A DNA stretch of 64,000 nt, from NCBI GenBank assembly GCA_963975885.1, contig CAXBIS010000006.1, positions 62,001 to 126,000 of the forward strand, written 5' to 3'. The notes beneath the pieces were generated by a model, which was not told the DNA's origin, did no database searches, and saw only the letters and a program-made list of their open reading frames with translations. The translations under genes were made by a program, and so were the position numbers. Of this stretch, positions 26,119 through 34,543 are shown piece by piece (position 1 is the first letter of the stretch; every line of letters starts with the position of its first letter). Source of the stretch: Pseudazoarcus sp963975885. Lineage in GTDB: Bacteria > Pseudomonadota > Gammaproteobacteria > Burkholderiales > Rhodocyclaceae.

Positions 26119-28404
26119 ATGATGACACTGATGCATACCGGCCGCATCTTACTAGCATGCCTCCTCCTGTGCGTAGTCGTATCTGGAAGCGCGCTGGCTG
26201 CGCAGCAGCAGGTCAGAAGCGAGAACTTCTTCTCTAACGACGGGAAGGTCATCACCGATTTCAATAATCGCCTAGACAGCCCTTCGGCGATCGTGCGTGC
26301 GCAAGACGGAAAATTTACGGTCGTAGGAGCGTCAACCGACCCATCGATCCCTGAAACTGCGGTCGCGGTTGCGCGCTACCTTCCTGACGGAACTATTGAC
26401 ACGTCGTTTGGCATCGACGGTAGAGCACTCTTCTACATCCAAGAACTGGTTCAAGTTACCGATGCCGCGTTGCAGAAGGACGGGAAGCTAGTCGTCTTGG
26501 GCCAGACGCGCGCTCTGATCACTGGACGAGAGGCCTTCTTCTTGATGCGGCTGCATTCAAGCGGAACCCCAGACTTGGATTTTGGGAATGCGGGGTTGGT
26601 AGTTGGTGACTATGTAGCGATATTGGATGACGGCTCGATCGCACTTCCGCCCGATTCAGAACTGCGCGGCACTACAGTTGGACAGCAGATTGCCCTGGAT
26701 GATGAGGAAGGCATACTCGTTGTCGGAACGATTACACTTTTCGCACAAGCGTCTTGGGGAAACCCTTCGGCCTACCCGAAAGCTGCCGTATTCAAGTTCA
26801 CCCCCGATGGTGCCTTGGATCTGAACTTTTCAGTCGATGGTGTTTTCACCCTCGATACGACGCTTCGAAGTAGTGCGACTTCGATTCACGTACTTCCAGA
26901 TCAGAAAATTCTCCTCGGAGGTGTCGAAAAGACGCATGGCCGTTTATCAGGGGAACTAATCCGTTTTCTACTAGCGCGCCTTGAGCCCTCTGGTCTGCTT
27001 GATGTGAGCTTCGGATCAAGCGGAACGGTTATCGAGGGTGCAGACCCGGCCGACCCAAACTCATACTTTCCGATGGGCAGTAGCGGCGGGGAGATTGCAG
27101 TTCTTGACGACGGTCGGATTGTGCTATTGGGCGGCACGCAAGATACCTTAATGGTCTACACAGCCGACGGCAGCAATGACTACACGTTCGGCTCCGACGG
27201 GCGATTGAATATCAAGGCCTACTGGCCGACCTTCTATCCGGCAACCTTGCTGGCATCCCCTGGGGCGAAGATTACTGTCCCTGGGTTGTATTCCGGCCTA
27301 CCGTATCTTGGTATCGAATCAATTGTTCCGGGTGTCGCAAGGTTAGAAGCGAACGGCGACCCCGATCTGAGCTTTAGCGACGATGGACTTGCCGTGGCAG
27401 TCTTCCAATCAAGTAGGGCAACGCCCGGTGCGACCCTCGCGGACGGAATTGTGCTGCCTGACGGCGCGATCGTCGTGACAGGCGATTATGAAGGTGACTT
27501 CGCGCTCGCACGATTTCGAGCTTCAGGTAACTTCGACATCGTAGATGAGCTGGTACCTCTTGTGAGCGGAGTTTCGGCGCTGCCATTCCTAAGCGCCGAG
27601 AGTTCCGTTCGCAAGTTCTACATTGATGTGCCAAACGGAGCCGAAAGGCTCACGGTTTCGACGGCAACTGAATATGGTCGATTCCAACTGCTTGTTAGAT
27701 TCGACTCTCAGCCAGGCTTTGAATCTTATGACTGTGTATTGGAGGGCCTTGGGCAGTATTCGGGGTCGTGCGAGATTCCGGCGCCGCCGGCGGGACGTCA
27801 CTTTGTGACGATGGAGGCGATCGACAGCATCTCAGTTCAATCGCTTACTGCTAAGTTCTTCTTGTCCCCGCCAGTGACAGGTAAGTTGCCAGGGGGAACG
27901 TGGGTCACCGCATCGGGCGAAGTGGTAACGGCTGAGGGGCAGCCACTGTGCGGAATGGTGCTAGTCAATGGGCAATACGTCTTTTCATGCAGTCCAACTG
28001 GAAGCTTCAACCTCCGTTTTCCGCTGGATCAGTACGGACTAGCAACCATGTTCGTCTTCGTCGACGAACGGACACCAATCCGAATTGCGTTAGCTCCCGA
28101 TGAAACATCGATTGAGCGCGAAGTGCGTGTTGGCAGGGCATACGATATCCAATCGCCCAACATCGAGATCGTTGAGACGACCGTAACAACGGGGAACCGC
28201 GCTGTTGTGCGTGGACGAATCAGGGACGATGGAGGAACTCCTCTCTGCGGCATCGTCCTGGCTAATGGAGCCTATATGTTCTCGTGTGGAGGATTCGGAC
28301 TGTTCGAACTAGATGTGCCGCTCGATCCAAATGGCGAGATTACGGTGTTCGCGTTCGTCGACAGCATGGCGCCAGCTAAAGTCATCTATGCGCCAGCGCC
28401 ATAG
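26119..28404 (+). CDS. Secreted delta-60 repeat (DUF5122 beta-propeller) protein
   Basis: A 761-residue protein with a signal peptide (GRILLACLLLCVVVSGSALA, cleavage after ALA). It carries at least five delta-60 type repeats, recognisable as DGTIDTSFGIDGRALF, SGTPDLDFGNAGLVVG, DGALDLNFSVDGVFTL, SGLLDVSFGSSGTVIE and NGDPDLSFSDDGLAVA. These would fold as propeller blades. The C-terminus has two repeats of about 85-100 residues, each with the motif PLCGxVLxNGxYxFSC, probably small beta-sandwich domains with a paired cysteine. The function is unknown; it is likely extracellular. The frame extends upstream, but GAGGGG at 26108 and the signal peptide fix the start at ATGATG, 26119 or 26122. Lower GC than the neighbours indicates transfer. 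Confidence 0.85.
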   Translation: MMTLMHTGRILLACLLLCVVVSGSALAAQQQVRSENFFSNDGKVITDFNNRLDSPSAIVRAQDGKFTVVGASTDPSIPETAVAVARYLPDGTIDTSFGIDGRALFYIQELVQVTDAALQKDGKLVVLGQTRALITGREAFFLMRLHSSGTPDLDFGNAGLVVGDYVAILDDGSIALPPDSELRGTTVGQQIALDDEEGILVVGTITLFAQASWGNPSAYPKAAVFKFTPDGALDLNFSVDGVFTLDTTLRSSATSIHVLPDQKILLGGVEKTHGRLSGELIRFLLARLEPSGLLDVSFGSSGTVIEGADPADPNSYFPMGSSGGEIAVLDDGRIVLLGGTQDTLMVYTADGSNDYTFGSDGRLNIKAYWPTFYPATLLASPGAKITVPGLYSGLPYLGIESIVPGVARLEANGDPDLSFSDDGLAVAVFQSSRATPGATLADGIVLPDGAIVVTGDYEGDFALARFRASGNFDIVDELVPLVSGVSALPFLSAESSVRKFYIDVPNGAERLTVSTATEYGRFQLLVRFDSQPGFESYDCVLEGLGQYSGSCEIPAPPAGRHFVTMEAIDSISVQSLTAKFFLSPPVTGKLPGGTWVTASGEVVTAEGQPLCGMVLVNGQYVFSCSPTGSFNLRFPLDQYGLATMFVFVDERTPIRIALAPDETSIEREVRVGRAYDIQSPNIEIVETTVTTGNRAVVRGRIRDDGGTPLCGIVLANGAYMFSCGGFGLFELDVPLDPNGEITVFAFVDSMAPAKVIYAPAP

Positions 28405-28550
28405 GACGGACTCACGCCTGCGCCGCATCCGCGATGATCGAGTATCCGGTGCCGACGGGCTGAATTACGCCGACGTTGCCGGAGGCTCTTTGGTTTGAGT
28501 CGCGCCATGACGACGGTCTCGGCAAGTCTGGCATAGCCATTTCGCACGGC

Positions 28551-28818
28551 CTAGGCGGGTGGGATGTCGCCGATCGGGCCACGCAGGCGCCGGTTGTTGA
28601 AACGATCTATCCAGTTGAGGTAGCCCATTCGACCCGGTCGCGCGTTCTCCTGCTCAAACTGGCGCAGCCGCTTGACCTCTCGCGCTGAAGCGCTTGCGCC
28701 ACGTGTAGATAGCCTGCTGACTCACCCCGTGCGCCTTTGCAACCTCTGCAACCGGCGCCTTGTCCGCTTCGCGCAGGATTGAAACCATCTGCGCTTCCGT
28801 AAATCGATTCTTCCTCAG
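28551..28818 (-). pseudogene. IS3-family transposase remnant (OrfA start joined to OrfB end)
   Basis: Reading leftward, LRKNRFTEAQMVSILREADK and then HGVSQQAIYTWRKRF are the start of an IS3-family OrfA with its helix-turn-helix. After a one-base break, REVKRLRQFEQENAR follows. This joins directly to GYLNWIDRFNNRRLRGPIGDIPPA and a stop, which is the typical C-terminal end of OrfB. Nearly the whole OrfB, including its catalytic core, is missing. The first codon is CTG rather than ATG. It is a deletion scar with no transposase activity, inside the island next to tRNA-Leu. Confidence 0.75.
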
Positions 28819-29024
28819 GACTTCCTCGTATCAAGGAAGCTATCTTCCTCAAGTTTTACGAGGGCCGAAAATCCCAGGGCAGGTCACTTCCGGCGACGGA
28901 GCTTGACAGTTGCCGCGTAGGCTCATGCTGGCCACAAGTCGGTCAGCTTTGAGGAGGTTCCACCAGCCATGGATGCCCAATTAGCTGCCTCGGAGCGAGT
29001 CACTCCTGTTGATTAGTCCAGATC

Positions 29025-29095
29025 CGATGTGCACCAAAATCTGCACCATTCAAGCCAGAAACAGGCGTAAACCGGGTAAATTTTGGTGCACATCG
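29025..29095. repeat. 16-bp perfect inverted repeat near the right island end
   Basis: CGATGTGCACCAAAAT (29025-29040) and its exact reverse complement (29080-29095) flank a further CTGCACC. The spacing and GTGCACC core resemble arm-type binding sites of tyrosine integrases near tRNA attachment sites. It lies 33 bases from the tRNA-Leu 3' end. Confidence 0.7.
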
Positions 29096-29127
29096 AAAAT
29101 TAAACGCATTTAAAAACAATGACTTAG

Positions 29128-29212
29128 TGGTGCGCCGAGAGGGACTCGAACCCTCAAGCCTTGCGGCACTGGAACCTAAATCCAGCGTGTCTGCCAATTC
29201 CACCACCGGCGC
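29128..29212 (-). tRNA. tRNA-Leu (anticodon UAG)
   Basis: An 85-base minus-strand tRNA including an encoded CCA. The acceptor stem GCGCCGG pairs with TCGGCGC (one G-U). The anticodon arm is CTGGA-TTTAGGT-TCCAG with anticodon UAG, reading CUA/CUG leucine codons. A long variable arm, as in class II tRNAs, and the T-arm GAGGG-TTCGAGT-CCCTC are present. The 3' end faces the island, the usual orientation for integration next to a tRNA. Confidence 0.97.
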
Positions 29213-29347
29213 GCGGCGGCAAGCATAGCATGCGCGTTCCGACGCAGATTTCGTGCGCTGATGCGTTTCGCCCCAGGGCAGACGATATGTTAAAAAGGGC
29301 GCCCCCGACCTTGGGTCGAAAGAGCAAGTCGTTCCCGTGGATCACGA

Positions 29348-30055
29348 ATGGATCTGAATCAGATACGAAGCCGGGTGGCGCCCTACACGTTCGCGAACAA
29401 GAGCTATTCGAAGCTCTTCGGCATCGGTGCGAACAAGACCGGGACGACCAGTCTCGAGAAGATCTTCCGCGCACTCGGCCTCAATGTGCCCAACCAGCAG
29501 GAGCAGGAGGTGCGCATCGTGCGGCAGTTGCATCGCGGCAATCTGCGTCCCCTGCAGGAGTTCGTCGCGCGTTTCGACGCCTTCCAGGACTCGCCGTTTT
29601 CGCAAGGGCTGACCTTTGCCCAGGTCGATGCGCTGTTTCCGCAGAGCAAGTTCATCCTCACCGTGCGCGACCCCGAACCGTGGTTCGACAGCCTGTGCCG
29701 GTTCCACGAGAAGGTCTTTGGCGTTGCCTCTGTCGCCGAGCTGACGCCGGAGTTCGCGCGTGGCAAGAGCCTGTATCTGTACCGCGACTATACGTACGAG
29801 AGCTTCGTGCGCAGTTCGACCGTCGTGCGGGACAACCGTCTCGTCGAGGCGCCCGAACTGCTCTACGACAAGGAACACCGCATCTCGCAGTACCTGGCGC
29901 GCAACCGCAGCATCATTCATCATTTTCGCCAGCGGCCGGATGACCTGCTGGTCATCGACCTCACGCAGGAGGCGAATGTCGGGCGCATTCTGGATTTCCT
30001 GGACATCCCGCAGGAATTCAACTTTCCCGTACCGCATGAGAACCGTTCGGCCTGA
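29348..30055 (+). CDS. Sulfotransferase-family protein
   Basis: A 235-residue protein with the 5'-phosphosulfate-binding loop of sulfotransferases, GIGANKTGTTSLEKIF, at about residues 25-40. A 3'-phosphate region, KFILTVRDPEPWFDSL, lies near 100. The C-terminus LLVIDLTQEANVGRILDFL resembles the closing part of the fold. The acceptor is unknown. No signal peptide or membrane segment is seen, so it is probably cytoplasmic. psd begins 53 bases later on the same strand, so the two may be co-transcribed. The Shine-Dalgarno is weak. Confidence 0.75.
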   Translation: MDLNQIRSRVAPYTFANKSYSKLFGIGANKTGTTSLEKIFRALGLNVPNQQEQEVRIVRQLHRGNLRPLQEFVARFDAFQDSPFSQGLTFAQVDALFPQSKFILTVRDPEPWFDSLCRFHEKVFGVASVAELTPEFARGKSLYLYRDYTYESFVRSSTVVRDNRLVEAPELLYDKEHRISQYLARNRSIIHHFRQRPDDLLVIDLTQEANVGRILDFLDIPQEFNFPVPHENRSA

Positions 30056-30108
30056 TCGGCTCGACGGCTATACTCGCGCTCCCGAACATCGACGATAGAA
30101 ACCTTCCT

Positions 30109-30978
30109 GTGTCCGACCGATTCGCCGTCCTGCCGCAATACCTGCTGCCAAAGCAGGCGCTGACCGTTCTGTTGGGGCGGCTCGCGAACATCGAGGGGGG
30201 CGCGGTGACTACGGCGGTGATTCGCTGGTTCGTCCGCCGTTACGGCGTAGACATGGACGAAGCGGCGGAGCCGGACGTCACGGCCTACGCGAGTTTCAAC
30301 GCCTTTTTCACGCGGGCCCTGCGCGAGGGCGTGCGCCCCCTCGCCCGGAGCGGGCTGCTGTGTCCCGTCGACGGCGCCATCAGTCAGTGCGGGCGCATCG
30401 AGGGTGAGCGCATCTTCCAGGCCAAGGGGCACGACTACACCTGCGCTGCATTGCTCGGTGGCGACCGTGCGCTGGCAGAGTCCTTTCGCGACGGCAGCTT
30501 CGCCACGCTGTACCTGAGCCCGCGCGACTATCACCGCATTCACATGCCGTGCGACGGACGCCTGCGTCGCATGATCCACGTGCCCGGATCGCTGTTCTCG
30601 GTCAATCCGCTGACGGCGCGCACGGTGCCGGGGCTGTTCGCGCGCAACGAGCGCGTGGTGTGTGTCTTCGACTCGGACGAAGGGCCCTTCGTGATGGTGC
30701 TCGTCGGCGCTACGATCGTCGGCAGCATGGCGACGAGTTGGCATGGCGTCGTCAATCCGCCGCGCCCCGGGACAGTGCGCGAGTGGTCGTATGCGGAAGG
30801 TCAAGTCACGCTGGCGCGCGGCGACGAGATGGGTCGCTTCCTGCTCGGCTCGACGGTCGTGATGCTGTTTCCGCGCGACACCGTTGTGTTCGATGCCGGC
30901 TGGTGCGAAGGACGCCCGGTGCGGCTTGGAGAAATCATGGCCCACTCGCTGCCGACGCAGTTCCAAAGCGGATTCTGA
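30109..30978 (+). CDS. psd: Phosphatidylserine decarboxylase proenzyme
   Basis: This 289-residue proenzyme makes phosphatidylethanolamine from phosphatidylserine at the inner membrane. The self-cleavage motif LGST is at residues 246-249. Cutting between Gly247 and Ser248 leaves a pyruvoyl group on the small alpha chain. Asp88 (PVDGAI) and His145 (YHRIHMP) fit the known self-cleavage triad. It starts with GTG and has a poor Shine-Dalgarno. Its length matches the E. coli-like type I family. It follows the sulfotransferase-like gene. Confidence 0.95.
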   Translation: MSDRFAVLPQYLLPKQALTVLLGRLANIEGGAVTTAVIRWFVRRYGVDMDEAAEPDVTAYASFNAFFTRALREGVRPLARSGLLCPVDGAISQCGRIEGERIFQAKGHDYTCAALLGGDRALAESFRDGSFATLYLSPRDYHRIHMPCDGRLRRMIHVPGSLFSVNPLTARTVPGLFARNERVVCVFDSDEGPFVMVLVGATIVGSMATSWHGVVNPPRPGTVREWSYAEGQVTLARGDEMGRFLLGSTVVMLFPRDTVVFDAGWCEGRPVRLGEIMAHSLPTQFQSGF

Positions 30979-31064
30979 ATGTCATGCGGCGCAATGCCGT
31001 GGCGTATCGGTGACACGGTGGCGAAAGCCAGATATGTCACGCAAGTGCGCGATTTTCCACGGAC

Positions 31065-31078
31065 TTGATCGTTCTCAA
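31065..31078. promoter_or_regulatory. Possible FNR-like box before the porin operon
   Basis: TTGATCGTTCTCAA differs from TTGAT-N4-ATCAA at one position and lies 42 bases before the GTG at 31120. A promoter with the box near -41.5 would start transcription almost at that GTG. This either argues against function or favours the in-frame TTG at 31143, which has GGAG upstream, as the true start. Confidence 0.3.
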
Positions 31079-31119
31079 GCGCACATCAGCTTTCGCTGAC
31101 GTACACTTGCCCCAATCCA

Positions 31120-32436
31120 GTGCATCAGATTCGGGAGCAGGGCTTGCAGGAAATTCGCAACACACTTGCCGGACCGCGTCTTTGGACCCGCGTTGTCGCC
31201 GGCCTGATCGCTGCCACCTGTACGACCTTCCCGGCGACCGTCGGTGCCGTTGACGGTTTTCATCTGCGGGGTTTCGGCAGTCTGGGCTATACGCATGAGA
31301 ACGCCGATGATGTCGCCTTCATGCGCAACCTCACCCAGCCGGTACCGCCGGACCGGGACGGCACCTGGCGCAGCGATTCGATCCTGGGCGTGCAGGCGGG
31401 CTACAGTTTCTCCCCGCAGTGGGAGCTCGCGACCCAGCTCGTTGCCCGTCATCGCGAGGGTTCGTCGCTTGACGATGCGGTGGAATGGGCCTATCTGGCG
31501 TGGCGTCCGAACGATGCCTTCGACTTGCGCGTCGGTCGTGTCGGCCTGGACGTGTTCATGCTGTCCGATCATCGCAGCCTGGGCTACGCGCAGACCTGGG
31601 TGCGCCCGCCGCGCGAGTTCTACGGCTGGATCCCGCTCTATTCACTGGACGGTGCCGATCTGGCCTGGCGCTTCGATGCCGGCGAGACGCGCTTTACGCT
31701 CAAGACCCAGCTCGGACGCAGTTCCACGCCGTTTCCACTCACCGAGGACGAGCATTTTAATTTTGGCGCCGATCGGCTCCGCAACCTGTCTTTGCTCGCG
31801 GAGCGCGGTCCGTGGCAGTTCAAGGCGGCCATTTCGGCCTTCGAGGTTGACGGCGACCCGCATCTGGATCCGGCGCGCGCGGCTTTGGGCGGGCTTGCCG
31901 CGGGCGGCTTTGGTCCGATCAGCAACGAGGCGGCTCGGCTGCGCCGGGATCTGTACCTTGACGGCTCTACCGTGCGCTATCACTCGCTGGGCGCAGCCTA
32001 TGACGACGGTCGCTGGGTCCTGCAGGGGGAACTCGCCCGCGTCGACGCCGACAGCCACCTGGTCGCCAGCGGCACCACCGGCTATCTGAGCGTAGCGCGG
32101 CGTATCGGTGCGTTCACGCCGTATGTCGGCGTCGCGCGCTTTCGACCCTCGCGTGATGCGCGCGAGGCCGCCAACGACTGGGCAGCGTTGGGCGCAGACG
32201 CCGATCTGCTTCAACGCCGGGTGCTCGCTGCGTATAATTCATTTCGCATAGATCAGCGCACGCTGACCCTGGGCATGCGTTGGGATTTCGCTGACCGCGC
32301 TGCGATGAAGTTGCAGTGGGATCGCAGCCATGTCAAAGGTCACGGATATGGCCTGTGGCAGCTTGACAATGTCGTAGGCGGTGGCGAAGGTCAGCGTATC
32401 GACGTGTTGTCGATTTCCATGGATTTCGTCTTCTGA
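31120..32436 (+). CDS. Outer-membrane porin-like beta-barrel protein
   Basis: A 438-residue exported protein: a hydrophobic segment (VVAGLIAATCTTFPATVGA) is followed by amphipathic beta strands, and the protein ends in Phe (SMDFVF), the outer-membrane sorting signal. Repeated patterns such as FGSLGYTHEN and AYLAWRPNDAFDLRVGRVGLD suit a barrel related to alginate/OprP-type or general porins. The substrate is unknown. It starts at GTG 31120, or TTG 31143 with a better Shine-Dalgarno. The next gene begins two bases after the stop, so this is the first gene of a three-gene operon ending in a diguanylate cyclase. Confidence 0.8.
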   Translation: MHQIREQGLQEIRNTLAGPRLWTRVVAGLIAATCTTFPATVGAVDGFHLRGFGSLGYTHENADDVAFMRNLTQPVPPDRDGTWRSDSILGVQAGYSFSPQWELATQLVARHREGSSLDDAVEWAYLAWRPNDAFDLRVGRVGLDVFMLSDHRSLGYAQTWVRPPREFYGWIPLYSLDGADLAWRFDAGETRFTLKTQLGRSSTPFPLTEDEHFNFGADRLRNLSLLAERGPWQFKAAISAFEVDGDPHLDPARAALGGLAAGGFGPISNEAARLRRDLYLDGSTVRYHSLGAAYDDGRWVLQGELARVDADSHLVASGTTGYLSVARRIGAFTPYVGVARFRPSRDAREAANDWAALGADADLLQRRVLAAYNSFRIDQRTLTLGMRWDFADRAAMKLQWDRSHVKGHGYGLWQLDNVVGGGEGQRIDVLSISMDFVF

Positions 32437-32438
32437 CG

Positions 32439-32882
32439 ATGATGCGACGTCTCCCGCGACTCTCGATCCGGCATTACTGCGCGCTGATCCTGGCGGGGTT
32501 GGCCGCGACCGTGCAGGCCGACGTATACGTGATCGTGCATCGCGACAATCCGGTGGCGACGATCGGCATGGACAAGGTCGCCAGCCTGTATCTCGGGCGC
32601 AGCCGGAGCTTCGATAGCGGCCACTTCGCGGTGCTTGTCGACCGGCCCGGCCACGCGCCGGTGCGCGAGCGCTTCTTCCTCAGGCTCGCGGGCATGACCC
32701 AGCCGCAGGTCAATGCCTACTGGGCGCGGTTGAGCTTCACGGGTCGTGTCACTCCACCCGAAGTGCGCGTGAGCGACGCCGAGGTCATCGATACCGTCGC
32801 GGCTGAGCCGCTGGCCATCGGTTACGTCTCGGTCCCGCCGGCCGACCCGCGCGTGCGCGTCGTGCTGCAGTTCGGGGAATGA
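32439..32882 (+). CDS. Small periplasmic phosphate-binding-protein-like (PBP-like) protein
   Basis: A 147-residue protein with a signal peptide (LILAGLAATVQA) followed by DVYVIVHRDNPVATIGMDKV and SLYLGRSRSFDSG, the pattern of truncated PstS-like domains that are common next to porin and GGDEF genes. It is too short to be a full two-lobed binding protein, so it probably acts as a periplasmic ligand or sensor part for its neighbours. The stop overlaps the next start as ATGA, so it is translationally coupled to the diguanylate cyclase. Confidence 0.75.
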   Translation: MMRRLPRLSIRHYCALILAGLAATVQADVYVIVHRDNPVATIGMDKVASLYLGRSRSFDSGHFAVLVDRPGHAPVRERFFLRLAGMTQPQVNAYWARLSFTGRVTPPEVRVSDAEVIDTVAAEPLAIGYVSVPPADPRVRVVLQFGE

Positions 32883-34543
32883 GTTTGAAACAGGGCGGAA
32901 AGGGATCCCTGGAACGGCGACTGCTGATGACCTTGGCGGCTGCCGCGGTGCTGTTCGGCGTTTTCGCCGGTGCCGCGGTCTATCGTGTCGCCTACGATCA
33001 TGAGAGCGAGCGCAGTCGCCACACCCTCGACAGCCTGGTGGCGACGGTACAGAGTTCGGCGTCGATCGCCATGTTCGTGACCAGCGAAGAGATCGGGCGC
33101 GACGTCATGGACGGCTTGCTGCGCAACGACGAGATTCTCGCGGTTCTGCTCGAATCCGACACCGGGTATCAGGTCATGCGCTGGAACGATCACGCCCCGC
33201 CGCGCTGGGATTCCGGAACCGAGATGAGCTTTCCGCTCTACGAGCCGACCTTCCCGCGGGCGCGCATCGGTCAGCTCACCATTCTTCCGGATACCGTCCT
33301 GCTGACGCAGCGCGCACAGCGCGCTGCCTTGCATCAGCTCGCGTTGCTGCTCGGACAGACCGCACTGCTGGGCATCATCGGCGTTGTCGCATTCCGGCGC
33401 GTGGTTGGCCGACCGCTGTCCAGGCTCACGCTTCAACTCCAGCATGTCAATCCGGGCAGCGGGGAACGCATCGAGGTACCGCCAAGGCACGGCAATACCG
33501 AAATCGGACTGCTCGCCGACAGCGTCAACGGCTATCTGGCAGCGAGCGAAGCGGCGATTCAATCCGAGCGCGCGTTGCGTGAACGTGTCGAATCAATGGA
33601 AGCGCATTACAAGCGCATCTTCGAATCGACCAGCGTGGGCGTGATGGTCCTCGATCTGGACGGACACCTGATCAACAGCAATGCCGTGTTGTCCGAGCGA
33701 CTGCAGGGGGTGGAGGCGGCCGATCCGGCTGGTGGCGCGCGCGGAGCCGACTTCTTCTCGCGCCTGTTCATGCGCCCGGACAAGGCATGGGCGCTGGTCG
33801 AGGATGCATGCTCGACCGGTCACGTGGCTGCAGCCGATCTTGAACTGATCGCCGAGCCGGAGGCCGCACGCCAGTGGGTGCATTGTCTGCTGTCGGTCTC
33901 GCGCGCGCCCGATGGTGATTTTCGCTTCATCGAGGGCGTGCTCTACGACGTCACCTCTCGGCGGGAGCGCGAACAGGCGGCTTTGCGCGTGGCCGAGCGC
34001 GATGGTCTGACCGACCTGATCAACCGCCGCGGAGCAGAGGCCTATATCGACCGAGCGTTGGCCGAGGCCGGGCGCAATGCGGCCGGTTGTGCGCTGTTGT
34101 ATGTCGACCTGGACGGCTTCAAGCAGGCCAACGATACCTGGGGACACGCGGCAGGGGATGCCTTGCTGGTCGAGGTCGCGCATCGGCTGTCGGCCGTGCT
34201 CCGGCGCTCGTCGGACCTGGTCGCACGTGTCGGCGGTGATGAATTCGTGCTCGCCTGTTACGGCTGTCGCAAGAAGGACGAGGCGATGCGCGAGTTCGCC
34301 CAGGCGGTGCTGACCGCGCTGTCCGAGCCGATTCGCCTGGCCGATGGCACCCGGGTGCAGATCGGGGCAAGTATCGGGCTGGCGAGCTACCCGGACGATG
34401 GCGCCAACCGCAGCGCGCTGCTGTTCGCCGCCGACCGGGCGATGTATGCGGCCAAGCGACTGGGACGTAATCGCTGTGTGGTGGCGGGTAGCGCGGAAGA
34501 GGCCGCCGCCAGTGATCAGCCGGGCAGACGCAGCGACTCGTAG
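32879..34543 (+). CDS. Membrane diguanylate cyclase (periplasmic sensor, HAMP-like, PAS, GGDEF)
   Basis: A 554-residue protein. It has TM1 at about 17-40, a periplasmic segment of some 110 residues (SSASIAMFVTSEEIGRDV resembles CHASE8-like sensors), TM2 at about 160-178, a HAMP-like linker, and a PAS domain around 240-370. The C-terminal GGDEF domain has an intact active site, RVGGDEFVLA, and would make c-di-GMP. A likely product-inhibition site is not obvious. The preceding PBP-like protein may feed the periplasmic input. The last 28 bases overlap the convergent 34516 gene. Confidence 0.88.
   Translation: MSLKQGGKGSLERRLLMTLAAAAVLFGVFAGAAVYRVAYDHESERSRHTLDSLVATVQSSASIAMFVTSEEIGRDVMDGLLRNDEILAVLLESDTGYQVMRWNDHAPPRWDSGTEMSFPLYEPTFPRARIGQLTILPDTVLLTQRAQRAALHQLALLLGQTALLGIIGVVAFRRVVGRPLSRLTLQLQHVNPGSGERIEVPPRHGNTEIGLLADSVNGYLAASEAAIQSERALRERVESMEAHYKRIFESTSVGVMVLDLDGHLINSNAVLSERLQGVEAADPAGGARGADFFSRLFMRPDKAWALVEDACSTGHVAAADLELIAEPEAARQWVHCLLSVSRAPDGDFRFIEGVLYDVTSRREREQAALRVAERDGLTDLINRRGAEAYIDRALAEAGRNAAGCALLYVDLDGFKQANDTWGHAAGDALLVEVAHRLSAVLRRSSDLVARVGGDEFVLACYGCRKKDEAMREFAQAVLTALSEPIRLADGTRVQIGASIGLASYPDDGANRSALLFAADRAMYAAKRLGRNRCVVAGSAEEAAASDQPGRRSDS

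Larger units (their letters stand above)
25784..29155. mobile_element. Small AT-richer genomic island or element remnant at tRNA-Leu(UAG)
   Basis: The segment between the two T-arm copies has visibly lower GC content and different codon usage from both flanks. It carries one large secreted delta-60 repeat protein, an IS3-family fragment and GTGCACC repeats near both ends, like integrase arm sites. No integrase or other mobility gene is present, so the element can no longer move unaided. Between 25860 and 26118 I see no gene, only the leader of the 26119 gene. Between 28819 and 29024 I see nothing recognisable beyond possible IS-end sequence. Confidence 0.55.

Noticed and set aside
30061..30108. 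Second tRNA or att site between the sulfotransferase-like gene and psd
   Set aside because: No cloverleaf or T-arm sequence is present; it is an ordinary short intergenic gap.
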